From the NCBI GenBank assembly GCA_039197065.1, contig JBCCUL010000002.1, forward strand, positions 124,001-188,000: a stretch of 64,000 nucleotides of DNA, given 5' to 3'. This DNA comes from JANQPX01 sp039197065 (GTDB lineage: Bacteria; Pseudomonadota; Alphaproteobacteria; Geminicoccales; Geminicoccaceae). A program made the position numbers and the translations under genes. Below the pieces are notes generated by a model. That model saw only the letters and a list, made by a program, of their open reading frames with translations. It ran no database searches and was not told the DNA's origin. Of the stretch, positions 51,344-61,146 are shown in pieces (position 1 is the stretch's first letter; every line of letters starts with the position of its first letter).

Positions 51344-53707
51344 TCATGCCCTTGACGCTGAAGCTTCCAGTAGTGCTGGTTCTAGAAGCTGGTTCTGTAG
51401 AAGGCTAAGACTGTCGATCCGGTCCATGAAAACGTCGGTCGATTCGGGCTTGCCGAAGAGATAGCCTTGGGCTTCTTCGCATCCAAGCGCGATCAGACGG
51501 TCCCGCTGTGCGGCGGTCTCGACACCTTCGGCGATGGTCTTGAAACCGAATGCCTGGCTCATCATGACGACGGCCCGCACGATGCTGTGGTCACTTTCGT
51601 CATGCTCGAGGTCTTGAACGAAGGTTCTGTCGATCTTCACCTTGTGGACCTTGAACCGCTTCAAATAGCTAAGCGATGAATAGCCTGTGCCGAAATCATC
51701 GATGGCAAGGCGCACACCCATGGCGTCGAGCTCGGCGAGTGTCCTGATCGCAAGCTCCTGATCGCGCATCAGGAGGCCTTCGGTAATCTCCAGCTCCAGA
51801 TGCTTAGGCGCGAGCCCAGTCTTGTCCAGGACATCGGCGACTTCCTGTACAAGGTTCTGGTGGGTGAACTGTGCCGGGGAAACGTTGACGGCAATCAATA
51901 CATTGCCCATCCTCGCCGAACATGCCCGGGCCACCCTGCAGGATTCCTCGAGAACCCAACGGCCAAGCGGCAGGATGAGGCCGGTCTCTTCGGCGACATT
52001 GATGAAGATGTCCGGTCCGATCGGCCCCAGCTCCGGGTGATGCCAGCGAAGGAGCGCCTCGCCGCCGATCAGACGTTCGTCGGCAAGATCCACCTGTGCT
52101 TGAATGTTCAGATCGAGACCGTCATTCTCCAGGGCATGCTTCAGATCCTGCTCCAGGCGTCGCTTTCGTTTCAGCCGCTGGCTCATATCGGGATGATAGA
52201 CGATGGCCTCGTTGCCGCCCTCGGACTTGGCGGCGTATAGAGCAAGATCCGCCGCTTTCATCAGGTCTTCGACGCTGGTGCCGTCCTTTGGAAATGAGGC
52301 AATGCCGATACTCGTGCCGACCGTAAATTCGAAGCCCTCCACCTGGAGCGGGCGGATGATGCTCTGTAGCAGGCGGTTTGCAAGGCCTGCTACGTCGGGC
52401 TCTTGCGCCACGCCGTCGACATGGATGATCGCGAACTCGTCGCCGCCAAGCCGCGCGATCGTGTCCTTCTGGCGCAGCTCAGCGCTCAATCTTTCGGCAA
52501 CGGCAACCAGGACGGCATCGCCGATGTCATGACCGAAGGTGTCATTGATGTCCTTAAAGCCATCGAGATCGAGCATCAGCAAGGTGCCGCGCCGATCCTG
52601 TTCGCGTTCGCCGTCGAGGATCGCGCGCAGTTGCGTCTGCAGCCGCGAGCGATTGCAGAGCCCGGTCAGCGTATCGTGTTCCGCCAGGAAGCGGATGCGT
52701 CCTTCGCGTTTCACTTCCGTTGAGATGTCGGCGCAGACGCCTCGAAAGCCAAGAAAGCCGCCGGATTGATCCAGAACCGGATTGCCCGAGATCTTGAGAA
52801 ACTGCGTCCCGTCGTCGTTCGGCAACACCATATCTCGGAATGTGGCGCGTCGAGCGATCGTCTCCTTTAGAATATGTTCTGTGTCTTCCTGTATGGAGCC
52901 CGCCAGGATACGCGTCATCGGCTGGCTTACATAAGTGGACGCGGCCTGGCCGGAAAATGTCTGAATCTCCTCAGAGACGAAGGTCAGGTTGAGATCGGCG
53001 TCCGTCTCCCAGAGCCAGTCGGAGGCGATTTCGGCAAAATCCTGAAAGCGGCTGCGATCAATTCGCGCTTCTTTCTCCGCCCGACGGGCAACGCGGGCTT
53101 CGATCACCAGCATCGTCACGAACATGGCGCCGATCGCCACAATGCCCACGAGCAGGTAGTAGTTGATTTTGATCAACTTGGAGGCGTTGGCGAGATCACG
53201 ATTTTGCAGCTCAAGCCGGATATGGGTGAGATTGACCATCAGCCGCTGGAGATCGGTGAGCCAGGGTGATAGCACGGTCTTGATCTCGGCAAACGTTTCC
53301 AGATCGCCGCGAAGATCGTCTCGGCCCTGCATGAGCGCTCTGATGGCATTGAGCGCCGCCATGAAGTCTTCGCGCAGGTCCAGCTTGCCCGGAAGCGCCT
53401 GCACGACGGGACTGCGTTCGTCGAGATTGAGGAGGGCGGCAGTGCTGGCGAGGGTGGCGAGCCGCTTTCGCACCATCGGCATGTCGACGTTCTCGCTGCC
53501 GGCCACATGCTCGCTCAGTGTCAGGAGGAACTGATGGCTGCGCGTTTCGGTCTGCTGGGTCGTCCAATTGTCGACGCGCGCGTAGCGCACAAGATCGTCT
53601 GCCTTGCCGTCAACAGCTTTCAGCATCAGCCAGACCAGCGCCACACCCAGCAGAAGTGCGATCGCCAGCAAGGCGTGAAAGGTATAGCGAACAGGTTTGA
53701 GGTTCAA
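51344..53707 (-). CDS. PAS-GGDEF-EAL cyclic-di-GMP regulator
   Basis: A 787-residue membrane protein. A helix at about 8-28 and another at ~184-205 enclose a periplasmic region. A PAS domain (~220-340) is followed by a GGDEF domain with intact 'RLGGDEFAII' and an EAL domain with 'GGEALLRW', 'LEITEGLL', 'IDDFGTGYSSLSYLKRF' and 'KIDRTFV'. All key residues for both cyclase and phosphodiesterase activity are present, so it may do either. Alone on its strand, next to gyrB. Confidence 0.92.
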   Translation of the reverse strand: MNLKPVRYTFHALLAIALLLGVALVWLMLKAVDGKADDLVRYARVDNWTTQQTETRSHQFLLTLSEHVAGSENVDMPMVRKRLATLASTAALLNLDERSPVVQALPGKLDLREDFMAALNAIRALMQGRDDLRGDLETFAEIKTVLSPWLTDLQRLMVNLTHIRLELQNRDLANASKLIKINYYLLVGIVAIGAMFVTMLVIEARVARRAEKEARIDRSRFQDFAEIASDWLWETDADLNLTFVSEEIQTFSGQAASTYVSQPMTRILAGSIQEDTEHILKETIARRATFRDMVLPNDDGTQFLKISGNPVLDQSGGFLGFRGVCADISTEVKREGRIRFLAEHDTLTGLCNRSRLQTQLRAILDGEREQDRRGTLLMLDLDGFKDINDTFGHDIGDAVLVAVAERLSAELRQKDTIARLGGDEFAIIHVDGVAQEPDVAGLANRLLQSIIRPLQVEGFEFTVGTSIGIASFPKDGTSVEDLMKAADLALYAAKSEGGNEAIVYHPDMSQRLKRKRRLEQDLKHALENDGLDLNIQAQVDLADERLIGGEALLRWHHPELGPIGPDIFINVAEETGLILPLGRWVLEESCRVARACSARMGNVLIAVNVSPAQFTHQNLVQEVADVLDKTGLAPKHLELEITEGLLMRDQELAIRTLAELDAMGVRLAIDDFGTGYSSLSYLKRFKVHKVKIDRTFVQDLEHDESDHSIVRAVVMMSQAFGFKTIAEGVETAAQRDRLIALGCEEAQGYLFGKPESTDVFMDRIDSLSLLQNQLLEPALLEASASRA

Positions 53708-53874
53708 AACCGAAGCCCCGCCAGGCGCCCCTATGGCGCACCGACCAGAGCTTAAGGATTCTTCGTTAACATTCGCCTAACGCGCGTGAAGGCGTGCAAA
53801 CAGCCCGTACCGTTCAAGTTTCTTTGCGGCGTATGGACGCCTGTTCATTGGTTAGGCATCCTGCCGCCGGCAGG

Positions 53875-56289
53875 TTAGATGTCGAGATTGACCACCTTGA
53901 GCGCATTGTCCTGGATGAACTCGCGCCTGGGATCGACGACATCGCCCATGAGGGTCGAGAAGATCTCGTCCGCCTCGTCGACATGATCGATCGACACCTG
54001 ATAGAGGCTGCGGACTTCCGGGTCGAGGGTGGTTTCCCAGAGCTGTTCCGGGTTCATCTCGCCCAGACCTTTGTAGCGCTGGATCGAGATGCCGCGCCGG
54101 CCGGCGGTCATCAGCGCTTCGAACAGGGCAAGCGGGCCGGCGACTTCGGTCTCGGACGTCTTGCGCTTGAAGGTCGCAGGCGCGCCGAAGACCGATTTCA
54201 GGTCATCGACGAGCGTTTGCAGGCGCCGCGCCTCCGGTGAGCGCGCAACGCGGCTATCCAGACGATGACGATCCCGCCGTTCACCGCGTTTGCGGATGAA
54301 AACCGGTATGCCGTCTTCGTTGATGCTGCCTTCCCAGCGATTGCCGCTCTGCTGGCCCAATCTCTTGACGATGGCATCGATGACGGGCTGCTTCTCGGCA
54401 TCGTCGGCGAGCGCATTTTCGGCAAAGGCGCTCGAAAAAGCGGCCGCCTCGATCAGCTCGGCCGGCAGACGTCGCTCCAGCGAACGGATCAGGCCGGCGG
54501 TTTGGCGCGTCTTTTCGACGATCTCGGCAAGCTCCTCGCCCTCATGGGTGTGCCCGTCTGCCGTCGTGAGGCTGGCGTCTTCGAGGCCGGTGCCGATCAG
54601 ATGGGCTTCGAGATCGGCGTCGTCTTTTAGGTAACGCTCGCTATTGCCGCGCTTCACCCGATAAAGGGGAGGCTGGGCGATGTAGAGATGGCCGGCTTCG
54701 ACGATCTCCGGCATCTGCCGGTAGAAGAAGGTGAGCAGCAGCGTGCGGATATGGGAACCGTCGACGTCGGCGTCGGTCATGATGATGATGCGGTGGTAGC
54801 GGAGCTTCGAGATGTCGAAATCGTCCCGGATACCGGTACCCATCGCGGTGATCAGCGTGCCGATCTCATTGGAGCCGAGGATCTTGTCGAGGCGGGCGCG
54901 CTCGACGTTCAGGATCTTGCCGCGAAGCGGCAGAATTGCCTGATATTTACGGTTCCGGCCCTGTTTGGCCGAGCCGCCGGCGCTGTCGCCCTCGACCAGG
55001 AAGAGTTCGGCTTTCGAGGGATCGCGCTCCTGGCAGTCCGCGAGCTTGCCGGGCAGATTGGCGACGTCGAGCACGCCCTTTCGACGGGTGAGCTCGCGCG
55101 CCTTCCTGGCCGCTTCGCGCGCGGCGGCCGCATCGACCACCTTGGCGACGATGGTCTTGGCGATCGCCGGGTTTTCCTCAAGCCAGCGGTTCAGGGCCTC
55201 GGTGATCAGGCTGGAGACGACGGGCTGGACTTCGGAGCTGACCAGCTTGTCCTTGGTCTGGGAGGAGAATTTCGGGTCCGGCATCTTGACCGAGAGCACG
55301 CAGGTCAGGCCTTCACGCGCATCCTCGCCTGAAAGGGCGACTTTCTCCTTCTTCATCGCTCCGCTTTCCTGGGCATAGCCCTGGATGCAGCGCGTCAAGG
55401 CTGTTCTGAGACCGGCGAGATGGGTGCCGCCGTCCCGCTGCGGGATATTGTTGGTGAAGCAGAGGCAGTTCTCGTGATAGCCGTCGTTCCACTCCATGGC
55501 GGCGGAAACATGCAGGCCGTCGCGCTCGCCGGTGATGGCGATCGGCGGGGAGTGCAGGGCGGTTCGGGCGCGATCCAGATAGGTGACGAAGGCTTCGAGG
55601 CCGCCCTCATAGTTCATGACGACGTCTTCGGGCTCATCGACGCGGTCGTCGCGCAGCACGATCTTGACGCCGGCGTTCAGGAAGGCGAGTTCGCGCAGGC
55701 GATGTTCGAGGGTCGCGTAGTTGAAGTCGGTCTTGGTGAACGTCTTGTCGGAGGGGAGGAAGGTGATTTCGGTGCCGCTCTTGTCGTCCGGCGCTTCGCC
55801 GATTCGCTTCAGGGGACCGGCCGGCTCGCCGCCATCCTCGAAGCGCATCATATGCTCCTGGCCGTTTCGCCAGATGCGCAGCTCCAGCCACTCGGAAAGC
55901 GCGTTGACGACGGAAACGCCGACGCCATGCAGGCCGCCCGAGACCTTGTAGGAATTCTGATTGAACTTACCGCCGGCATGCAGGCGGGTCATGATCACCT
56001 CGGCGGCCGATACGCCTTCGCCGCCATGGATGTCGGTCGGAATGCCGCGGCCATTGTCGCGCACCGTCACCGAACCGTCGGCGTTCAGGATGACGTCGAC
56101 CTGATCGCAATAGCCGGCGAGCGCTTCGTCGATGGCGTTGTCGACCACCTCGAACACCATGTGATGCAGGCCGGAGCCGTCATCGGTGTCGCCGATATAC
56201 ATGCCGGGTCGGAGGCGTACGGCTTCCAGACCTTCCAGAACCTGAATGGAACTGCTGTCGTAAGCTTCGTTATCGGAGGGATTGGACAT
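53875..56289 (-). CDS. gyrB: DNA gyrase subunit B
   Basis: An 804-residue type IIA topoisomerase subunit. 'GLEAVRLRPGMYIGD' and the GHKL ATPase motifs 'EVVDNAIDEALAG' and 'GLHGVGVSVVNALS' lead, then the TOPRIM 'EGDSAGGSAKQGRNR' and 'MTDADVDGSHIRTLLLTFFY'. The C-terminus 'NPEQLWETTLDPE' is typical. ATG codons at 56289 and 56307 are both reasonable; the latter overlaps the recF stop. Last gene of the dnaA-dnaN-recF-gyrB block. Length is normal. Confidence 0.97.
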   Translation of the reverse strand: MSNPSDNEAYDSSSIQVLEGLEAVRLRPGMYIGDTDDGSGLHHMVFEVVDNAIDEALAGYCDQVDVILNADGSVTVRDNGRGIPTDIHGGEGVSAAEVIMTRLHAGGKFNQNSYKVSGGLHGVGVSVVNALSEWLELRIWRNGQEHMMRFEDGGEPAGPLKRIGEAPDDKSGTEITFLPSDKTFTKTDFNYATLEHRLRELAFLNAGVKIVLRDDRVDEPEDVVMNYEGGLEAFVTYLDRARTALHSPPIAITGERDGLHVSAAMEWNDGYHENCLCFTNNIPQRDGGTHLAGLRTALTRCIQGYAQESGAMKKEKVALSGEDAREGLTCVLSVKMPDPKFSSQTKDKLVSSEVQPVVSSLITEALNRWLEENPAIAKTIVAKVVDAAAAREAARKARELTRRKGVLDVANLPGKLADCQERDPSKAELFLVEGDSAGGSAKQGRNRKYQAILPLRGKILNVERARLDKILGSNEIGTLITAMGTGIRDDFDISKLRYHRIIIMTDADVDGSHIRTLLLTFFYRQMPEIVEAGHLYIAQPPLYRVKRGNSERYLKDDADLEAHLIGTGLEDASLTTADGHTHEGEELAEIVEKTRQTAGLIRSLERRLPAELIEAAAFSSAFAENALADDAEKQPVIDAIVKRLGQQSGNRWEGSINEDGIPVFIRKRGERRDRHRLDSRVARSPEARRLQTLVDDLKSVFGAPATFKRKTSETEVAGPLALFEALMTAGRRGISIQRYKGLGEMNPEQLWETTLDPEVRSLYQVSIDHVDEADEIFSTLMGDVVDPRREFIQDNALKVVNLDI

Positions 56290-56296
56290 GGCGGGG

Positions 56297-57490
56297 CTAG
56301 TTGACATCGTAAGGCTGCAGCTCTGATGAGTTGACGGTAAAGTGTTGAGCACGTTGGCCGAAGGGCTGGAAGACCGAGGCGTCGGTCCCGGTCAGCCAGG
56401 CCTGGGTGCCGAGTGAAACCAATTCGTCGAAGAGATCGTTGCGTCTTGTCGCGTCGAGATGGGCGGCAACCTCGTCCAGGAGGAGGATAGGCAGCTTCTG
56501 GCCGAGGCCGGCGCGTCTGCGCGCTTCGGCGAGGCAGATGCTGATCAGGAGCGCCTTTTGCTGGCCGGTCGAGCCCTCGCCTGCCGGAATGCCGCTCCTG
56601 GCGTCGTGGACCACCAGGTCGCTTCGATGCGGTCCGACCGCTGTCGTGCCGGTTTCGGCGTCTTTGGCGCGGCAGGCTTTCAGCCGCTCCGCCAGCTTCT
56701 GCTCGGCATCGAGAGCGGAAAGTTCGGATAGCCAGGTCTCGACCGTGCCATCCAGCGCCAGGGTCGGGCGAGGAAAGGGGCCGGGATCGGTGTCGAGCAC
56801 CTCGGATAGCGCCTTCACGGTCTGACGCCTGGCCGCCGCGATCGCCACCGCCGACGCGGCGGCGCGGGTTTCCAAGGCGTCGAGCCAGGCTGGATCGGTG
56901 CGCCCCGCGCGCAGCAGGCGGCCGCGTTCGCTGATCGCCTTGCTGTAGCTGCTGACCCGGCCGACGTGGGAACTGTCATTGGCGAGCACCAGCCGGTCGA
57001 GAAAGCGCCGCCGATCGCTGCTGCCTTCCTGGAAAAGCCTGTCCATCGAGGGGGTTAGCCAGAGGACCGCGACCAGATCGCCGAGGGCGGCCTGGTTCGG
57101 GGCGGGCTGGCCGTCGATCCTGACGACGCGCCGCTCGCTGCCGTGTCCGGTGCTGCCGGTACGGCCCGTTCCGATGTCGCTGGTCAGCCCGTCGAAGGCG
57201 ACGCGTGCGGCAATCGACCAGGGGCCGGCGCCGCGCCGGTCGAGATCGGTGGTTTTCGCACGGCGCAGGCCGCGACCGGGCGCCAGGAGCGAGACGGCTT
57301 CGAGAAGGTTGGTCTTGCCAACGCCGTTGGCGCCGGTCAGCACCACCGGGCGCGCGTCGGTCTCGACGCGAAGGGCGGGGTAGGAGCGGAAGTCTTTCAG
57401 GATGAGCCGGCTCACCGCCGGAGAACGGATCATGCCGCCCGGTGCCTGAATCTCTTGGTCTTGGATGCGATCGAGCGTCAGGATCATCAA
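56297..57490 (-). CDS. recF: DNA replication and repair protein RecF
   Basis: A 397-residue SMC-like ATPase that loads RecA at gaps. 'LILKDFRSY', Walker A 'LTGANGVGKTNLLEAVS', the signature 'GEGSTGQQKALLISICLAEA' and Walker B 'ILLLDEVAAHLD' are present. An ATG at 57433 gives a more typical start than 57490, which overlaps the dnaN stop by four bases. RecF genes next to dnaN are common. Confidence 0.95.
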   Translation of the reverse strand: MMILTLDRIQDQEIQAPGGMIRSPAVSRLILKDFRSYPALRVETDARPVVLTGANGVGKTNLLEAVSLLAPGRGLRRAKTTDLDRRGAGPWSIAARVAFDGLTSDIGTGRTGSTGHGSERRVVRIDGQPAPNQAALGDLVAVLWLTPSMDRLFQEGSSDRRRFLDRLVLANDSSHVGRVSSYSKAISERGRLLRAGRTDPAWLDALETRAAASAVAIAAARRQTVKALSEVLDTDPGPFPRPTLALDGTVETWLSELSALDAEQKLAERLKACRAKDAETGTTAVGPHRSDLVVHDARSGIPAGEGSTGQQKALLISICLAEARRRAGLGQKLPILLLDEVAAHLDATRRNDLFDELVSLGTQAWLTGTDASVFQPFGQRAQHFTVNSSELQPYDVN

Positions 57491-58611
57491 ACGCGCATGG
57501 GCATCAGCACGTAGAGCGTACTGCTGTCCTTGGGATCACGCACAAGGGTGGGGGCGCCGGCATCCGCCAAAGCGAGCTCGATTTCCTTGCCTTCGATCTG
57601 TCCGGTAATATCCAGGATATAGCGAGCGTTGAAGCCGATTTCCATGCCGTCGCTCTTATAATCCGCGTCGACCTCTTCAACACCGCGGCCGGCGTCCGGA
57701 CTGATCGCGGTGAGCGTCAGCTTGCCCTCGGAAAGGGCGAGCTTGATCGCGCGCGACTTGTCGGTCGAGATGGTGGCGATGCGGTCGACAGCTTCGGCGA
57801 GTTCCGCAGTCGGCATCACCATGAGCTTGTCGTTGTCGCCCGGAATGACCCGCTCATAGTCGGGGAAGGTGCCGTCGATCAGGCGCGAGCGCAGGACGGC
57901 GGAGCCGACCTTGAAGCGGATGCGCGCATGGGAGAGGGCCACCTCGACCAGCGTTGCCGGATCGAGCTCGTCGATCAGCTTTCGAAGCTCGTTCACGGTC
58001 TTCTTCGGCACGATCACGCCTGGCATGCCGGCAGCGCCTTCGGGAAGCGCCACCTCGACCCTGGCCAGGCGGTGACCGTCCGTGGCGACACTGCGCAGGC
58101 AGCTCGCAGCACCGTCCTCGGTCGCATGCACGAAGATGCCGTTCAGGTAATAGCGGGTTTCCTCGGTGGAGATCGCAAAGCGCGTGCGGTCGATCAGCTT
58201 GATCAGATCGCCAACCGGCAAGGAGAAACTGTGATCCAGACCCTCATCGGTCATCGCCGGGAAATCGGCGGCGGGAAGGCAAGGGAGATCGAAGGCGGTG
58301 CGACCGGAGCGAAGGCTGAGCTCGGCACCTTGTTCGCTGCGCTCCAGCTCGATCTGGCTGCCTTCCGGTAGCTTCCTGACCACGTCGTAGAGGGTGTGGG
58401 CCGGCGCTGTCGTGGCGCCCGGCTGAAGAACTTCGGCTTCGGTCGCTTCGACCACGGACAGGTCCATGTCGGTCGCGGTCAGGCTGATGCCTTCAGCGCC
58501 CGCTTCGAGCTTCACATTGGAGAGAATGGGGATGGTGGTGCGTCGCTCAACGACACTCTGCACATGGGCAAGAGACTTCAAAAGAGCCGCACGCTCAAAG
58601 GCCAACTTCAT
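57487..58611 (-). CDS. dnaN: DNA polymerase III sliding clamp
   Basis: A 374-residue beta clamp. 'MKLAFERAALLKSLAHVQSV' is the canonical start, with 'RRTTIPILSNVKLEA', and the C-terminal 'YVLMPMRV' is the typical family ending. Three clamp domains of ~120 residues fit the length. It is separated from dnaA by 339 bases that include a long inverted repeat, and its stop overlaps recF. Confidence 0.97.
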   Translation of the reverse strand: MKLAFERAALLKSLAHVQSVVERRTTIPILSNVKLEAGAEGISLTATDMDLSVVEATEAEVLQPGATTAPAHTLYDVVRKLPEGSQIELERSEQGAELSLRSGRTAFDLPCLPAADFPAMTDEGLDHSFSLPVGDLIKLIDRTRFAISTEETRYYLNGIFVHATEDGAASCLRSVATDGHRLARVEVALPEGAAGMPGVIVPKKTVNELRKLIDELDPATLVEVALSHARIRFKVGSAVLRSRLIDGTFPDYERVIPGDNDKLMVMPTAELAEAVDRIATISTDKSRAIKLALSEGKLTLTAISPDAGRGVEEVDADYKSDGMEIGFNARYILDITGQIEGKEIELALADAGAPTLVRDPKDSSTLYVLMPMRV

Positions 58612-58950
58612 AATCGCGCCATCTGATCCAAAGGGTGATGTAACCGATTGTCATCGGCCGGCGCGGACGGCAAAACGCATCTTGGACACGAGCAGAATCC
58701 CGCCGGGAGCGGACAATATCACCAATTCAGAAAAAAAACAGTAGTAATGGCAGATAAGCGATTATTTTTTGGCGTTTTTTGCCTTTTGCATAGGAATGCC
58801 GATCACCAAAAGCTTGAAAAAGGCTGCATTTGCCAAAAAACCCCGCCTTTTCAAGCTGCTACCTGTAAATCTTCGCTCAATATCTCAACACATGCGCCGA
58901 CACCGCCAGACCTGCGGCCGCGACAGCGTAAACGCCACGGCGCGCCGCCG
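58612..58950. promoter_or_regulatory. dnaA-dnaN intergenic region with a long inverted repeat
   Basis: An AT-rich 339-base gap. Arms 58811-58824 and 58845-58857 (AGCTTGAAAA-AGGC / GCCTTTTCAAGCT) pair over 13 bases with one bulged A around a 20-base loop. It could end dnaA transcription, regulate dnaN, or be part of an origin. No T-run directly follows, and no canonical DnaA box was seen by eye. Confidence 0.5.
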
Positions 58951-60366
58951 TCAGCCGTGGAGCTGGCGGCGGAGATGTTCGATGTCTTCGCTCATGACGC
59001 TATCTGCGGCGCGCAGCTCCTCGATCTTCTTGATCGCATGCATCACCGTCGTGTGATCGCGACCGCCGAACCGCCGTCCGATCTCGGGAAGGGAGCGGGG
59101 CGTGAGCTGCTTGGCGAGATACATCGCCACCTGCCTTGGCCTCGCGACCACGCGGGCACGGCGCGCCGAGTGCATGTCCGAAAGCTTGATGCTGTAATGT
59201 TCGGCGACGCGCTTTTGGATTTCCTCGATGGTGATCCGGCGTTCATGGGCGCGCAGCAGATCCTGCAGCACTTCCTGGGCCATTTCGAGGGTGATGGCGC
59301 GGCCGACCAAGGTGGCCTGGGCGACGATGCGGTTGAGAGCGCCCTCCAGTTCCCGGATGTTCGAGGTGATGCGATGCGCCAGGAACTCGAGCACGCGATC
59401 AGGCACTTTGACCTGCGCCGCCAATACCTCAGCTTTTTGCTGTAGAATTCCGAGTCGCAATTCATAAGTCGAGGGGTGAATATCGACCACCAGGCCCCAG
59501 CCGAGGCGGGAGCGGATGCGCTCTTCAAGGCCGGAGAGCTCGGAGGGGCTGCGATCCGACGAGATCACGATCTGCGAGCCGCGGTCGATCAGCGTGTTGA
59601 AGGTATGGAAGAACTCTTCCTGCGTGCTGTCCTTGCCGCCGATGAACTGCACGTCGTCGACCATTAGAACATCGACGGAGCGAAACAGCTCCTTGAAGCG
59701 CATCGTATCCTTGAAGCGCAGCGCCTTGATGAACTGGTACATGAACTTTTCGGCGGAGAGGTAGACCACCTTGCGCGAGGGATCCTGCCGTTGGATCTCC
59801 CAGGCGATGGCGTTCATCAGATGGGTCTTGCCGAGCCCGACGCCGCCATAGATGAAGAGGGGATTGAAGGGGAGCTGATTGAGCTCCGCCACCCGTTTGG
59901 CCGCCGCGAAGGCGAGTTCGTTGGGCTTGCCGACGACGAAGTTATCGAAGGTGCAGCGCGGATCGAGCGGGGCTGAGACATCGGCGCTGGGACCGATCTC
60001 CGCGACCGGCGGTTTGGCCTCGGGCTGGCCGATCGAAACCGTAGCCGGCCTCGGCGTCACCATTGCGTCGCTCGCCTTGTTCACCTGGGCAGGCGCCGCG
60101 GCGACGGTAAGAGCGATGCCATCGATCAGCGGATTGGCACGCCGCCACAGAACTTTTATGCGGTCGGCATAGTGGGAAGCGATCCAGTCTCGAAGAAAGC
60201 GCGTAGGAACACTTAAGCGAACGCGGTCGCCTTCGAGGCCGCCAAGCGACAGGGATGCGAGCCACGTCTGATAAGCCGTGTCGCCATATTCGGCGCGCAA
60301 CTGGCTCTTGACCATGGACCATTGCTGATCCAGCCCGGCGGTGGCGCTTTTGGGGCGGGCATTCAT
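58951..60366 (-). CDS. dnaA: Chromosomal replication initiator DnaA
   Basis: A 471-residue initiator. Domain I 'WLASLSLGGLEGDRVRLSVP' is followed by a linker, the AAA+ domain with Walker A 'GGVGLGKT' at 174-181 and Walker B 'VLMVDDVQFIGGKD', and domain IV with 'RFGGRDHTTVMHAIKKIEEL', the DnaA-box binding signature. Length is standard. It heads the replication block, downstream of rpsT on the same strand. Confidence 0.98.
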   Translation of the reverse strand: MNARPKSATAGLDQQWSMVKSQLRAEYGDTAYQTWLASLSLGGLEGDRVRLSVPTRFLRDWIASHYADRIKVLWRRANPLIDGIALTVAAAPAQVNKASDAMVTPRPATVSIGQPEAKPPVAEIGPSADVSAPLDPRCTFDNFVVGKPNELAFAAAKRVAELNQLPFNPLFIYGGVGLGKTHLMNAIAWEIQRQDPSRKVVYLSAEKFMYQFIKALRFKDTMRFKELFRSVDVLMVDDVQFIGGKDSTQEEFFHTFNTLIDRGSQIVISSDRSPSELSGLEERIRSRLGWGLVVDIHPSTYELRLGILQQKAEVLAAQVKVPDRVLEFLAHRITSNIRELEGALNRIVAQATLVGRAITLEMAQEVLQDLLRAHERRITIEEIQKRVAEHYSIKLSDMHSARRARVVARPRQVAMYLAKQLTPRSLPEIGRRFGGRDHTTVMHAIKKIEELRAADSVMSEDIEHLRRQLHG

Positions 60367-60737
60367 CGTCTATTCGGCGCTACAGCCATGGCATTATCAG
60401 CCCAAGGTTAGGTGTCGTTGACTGTAAAAAGCGATATCTAGCCTTTCCGTTCGATTCAAAACCCGAAGTTGACCGACAAGCGAACTTGCAGCCATAGGAC
60501 ACGCTTCGAGCCCGACGGAAACTGTCATTCAACTGTTACAATACGGTAATTGCGCGCCAAACCGCTGACAAGGTGACCGAAAGGAGAACAGTGGCTATCG
60601 CGCAAAAGTTGTATCAAAAAAATGAGGCAATAGGCCAGGTTTTGGCTATAAATTTTCTCGACTAAGGCAGAAAAAAAGCCCCGCACAGATCAGCGAGGCC
60701 TCTTCTCCGGACATCTTTTGGTAGAAATCACAGGCGA
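60367..60737. promoter_or_regulatory. dnaA upstream region, candidate origin neighbourhood
   Basis: A 371-base gap between rpsT and dnaA, AT-rich near 60600-60660, holding the dnaA promoter and the rpsT terminator. A 24-codon GTG frame at 60591-60665 with AGGAG before it was noticed but is too short to call. No TTATCCACA-type box was found, so this is a location-based guess at an origin. Confidence 0.4.
60671..60699 (-). terminator. Rho-independent terminator of rpsT
   Basis: On the minus strand, GCCTCGC (60693-60699) pairs with GCGGGGC (60678-60684) with one G-T pair, followed by seven T (60671-60677). It lies about 40 bases after the rpsT stop, the expected position. Confidence 0.85.
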
Positions 60738-61022
60738 TCAGGCTTGGGCGCCATCACCTGCGGAAAGCTGGTTCACGCGACGCGTGAGGCGAGAGATTCG
60801 CCTGGATGCCGTGTTGAGCTTGAGAACGCCCTTCCTGACGCCTCGCCTGATCTCAGGCTCGGCGACGCGCAGCGCGTCCTTGGCGGCTTCGGCGTCGCCA
60901 CCGGCAACCGCCAACTCGACCTTCTTGATGAAACCTCTGATCCGGCTGGTGCGCGCGCGATTGACGAGCGTGCGCTTTTCGGTCTGCCGGATGCGTTTCT
61001 TGGCTGAACGATGATGAGCCAT
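60738..61022 (-). CDS. rpsT: Ribosomal protein S20
   Basis: A 94-residue, strongly basic protein with 'HHRSAKKRIRQTEKRTLVNR' at the start and 'GVLKLNTASRRISRLTRRVN' near the end, typical of S20, which binds 16S rRNA in early 30S assembly. A terminator follows. It lies between the enoyl-CoA hydratase gene and dnaA, as in many alphaproteobacteria. Confidence 0.96.
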   Translation of the reverse strand: MAHHRSAKKRIRQTEKRTLVNRARTSRIRGFIKKVELAVAGGDAEAAKDALRVAEPEIRRGVRKGVLKLNTASRRISRLTRRVNQLSAGDGAQA

Positions 61023-61146
61023 AGAGTTCTTTGAACCTCGATTACGAAATCATGCAACAGGTCATATACTGAGCCCGCCGCCATGCGTCAACACGGCGGT
61101 GCGCCTGATGTTTTCGGGGTCTTGCCCCGACGCGGCGGACCGTCTC

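Noticed and set aside
60591..60665. A 24-codon GTG frame with AGGAG before it upstream of dnaA
   Set aside because: Too short and without a recognisable pattern; probably chance next to the rpsT terminator.
58612..60737. Canonical DnaA boxes around dnaA
   Set aside because: No TTATCCACA or close variant was seen by eye in either gap, so no origin is annotated.
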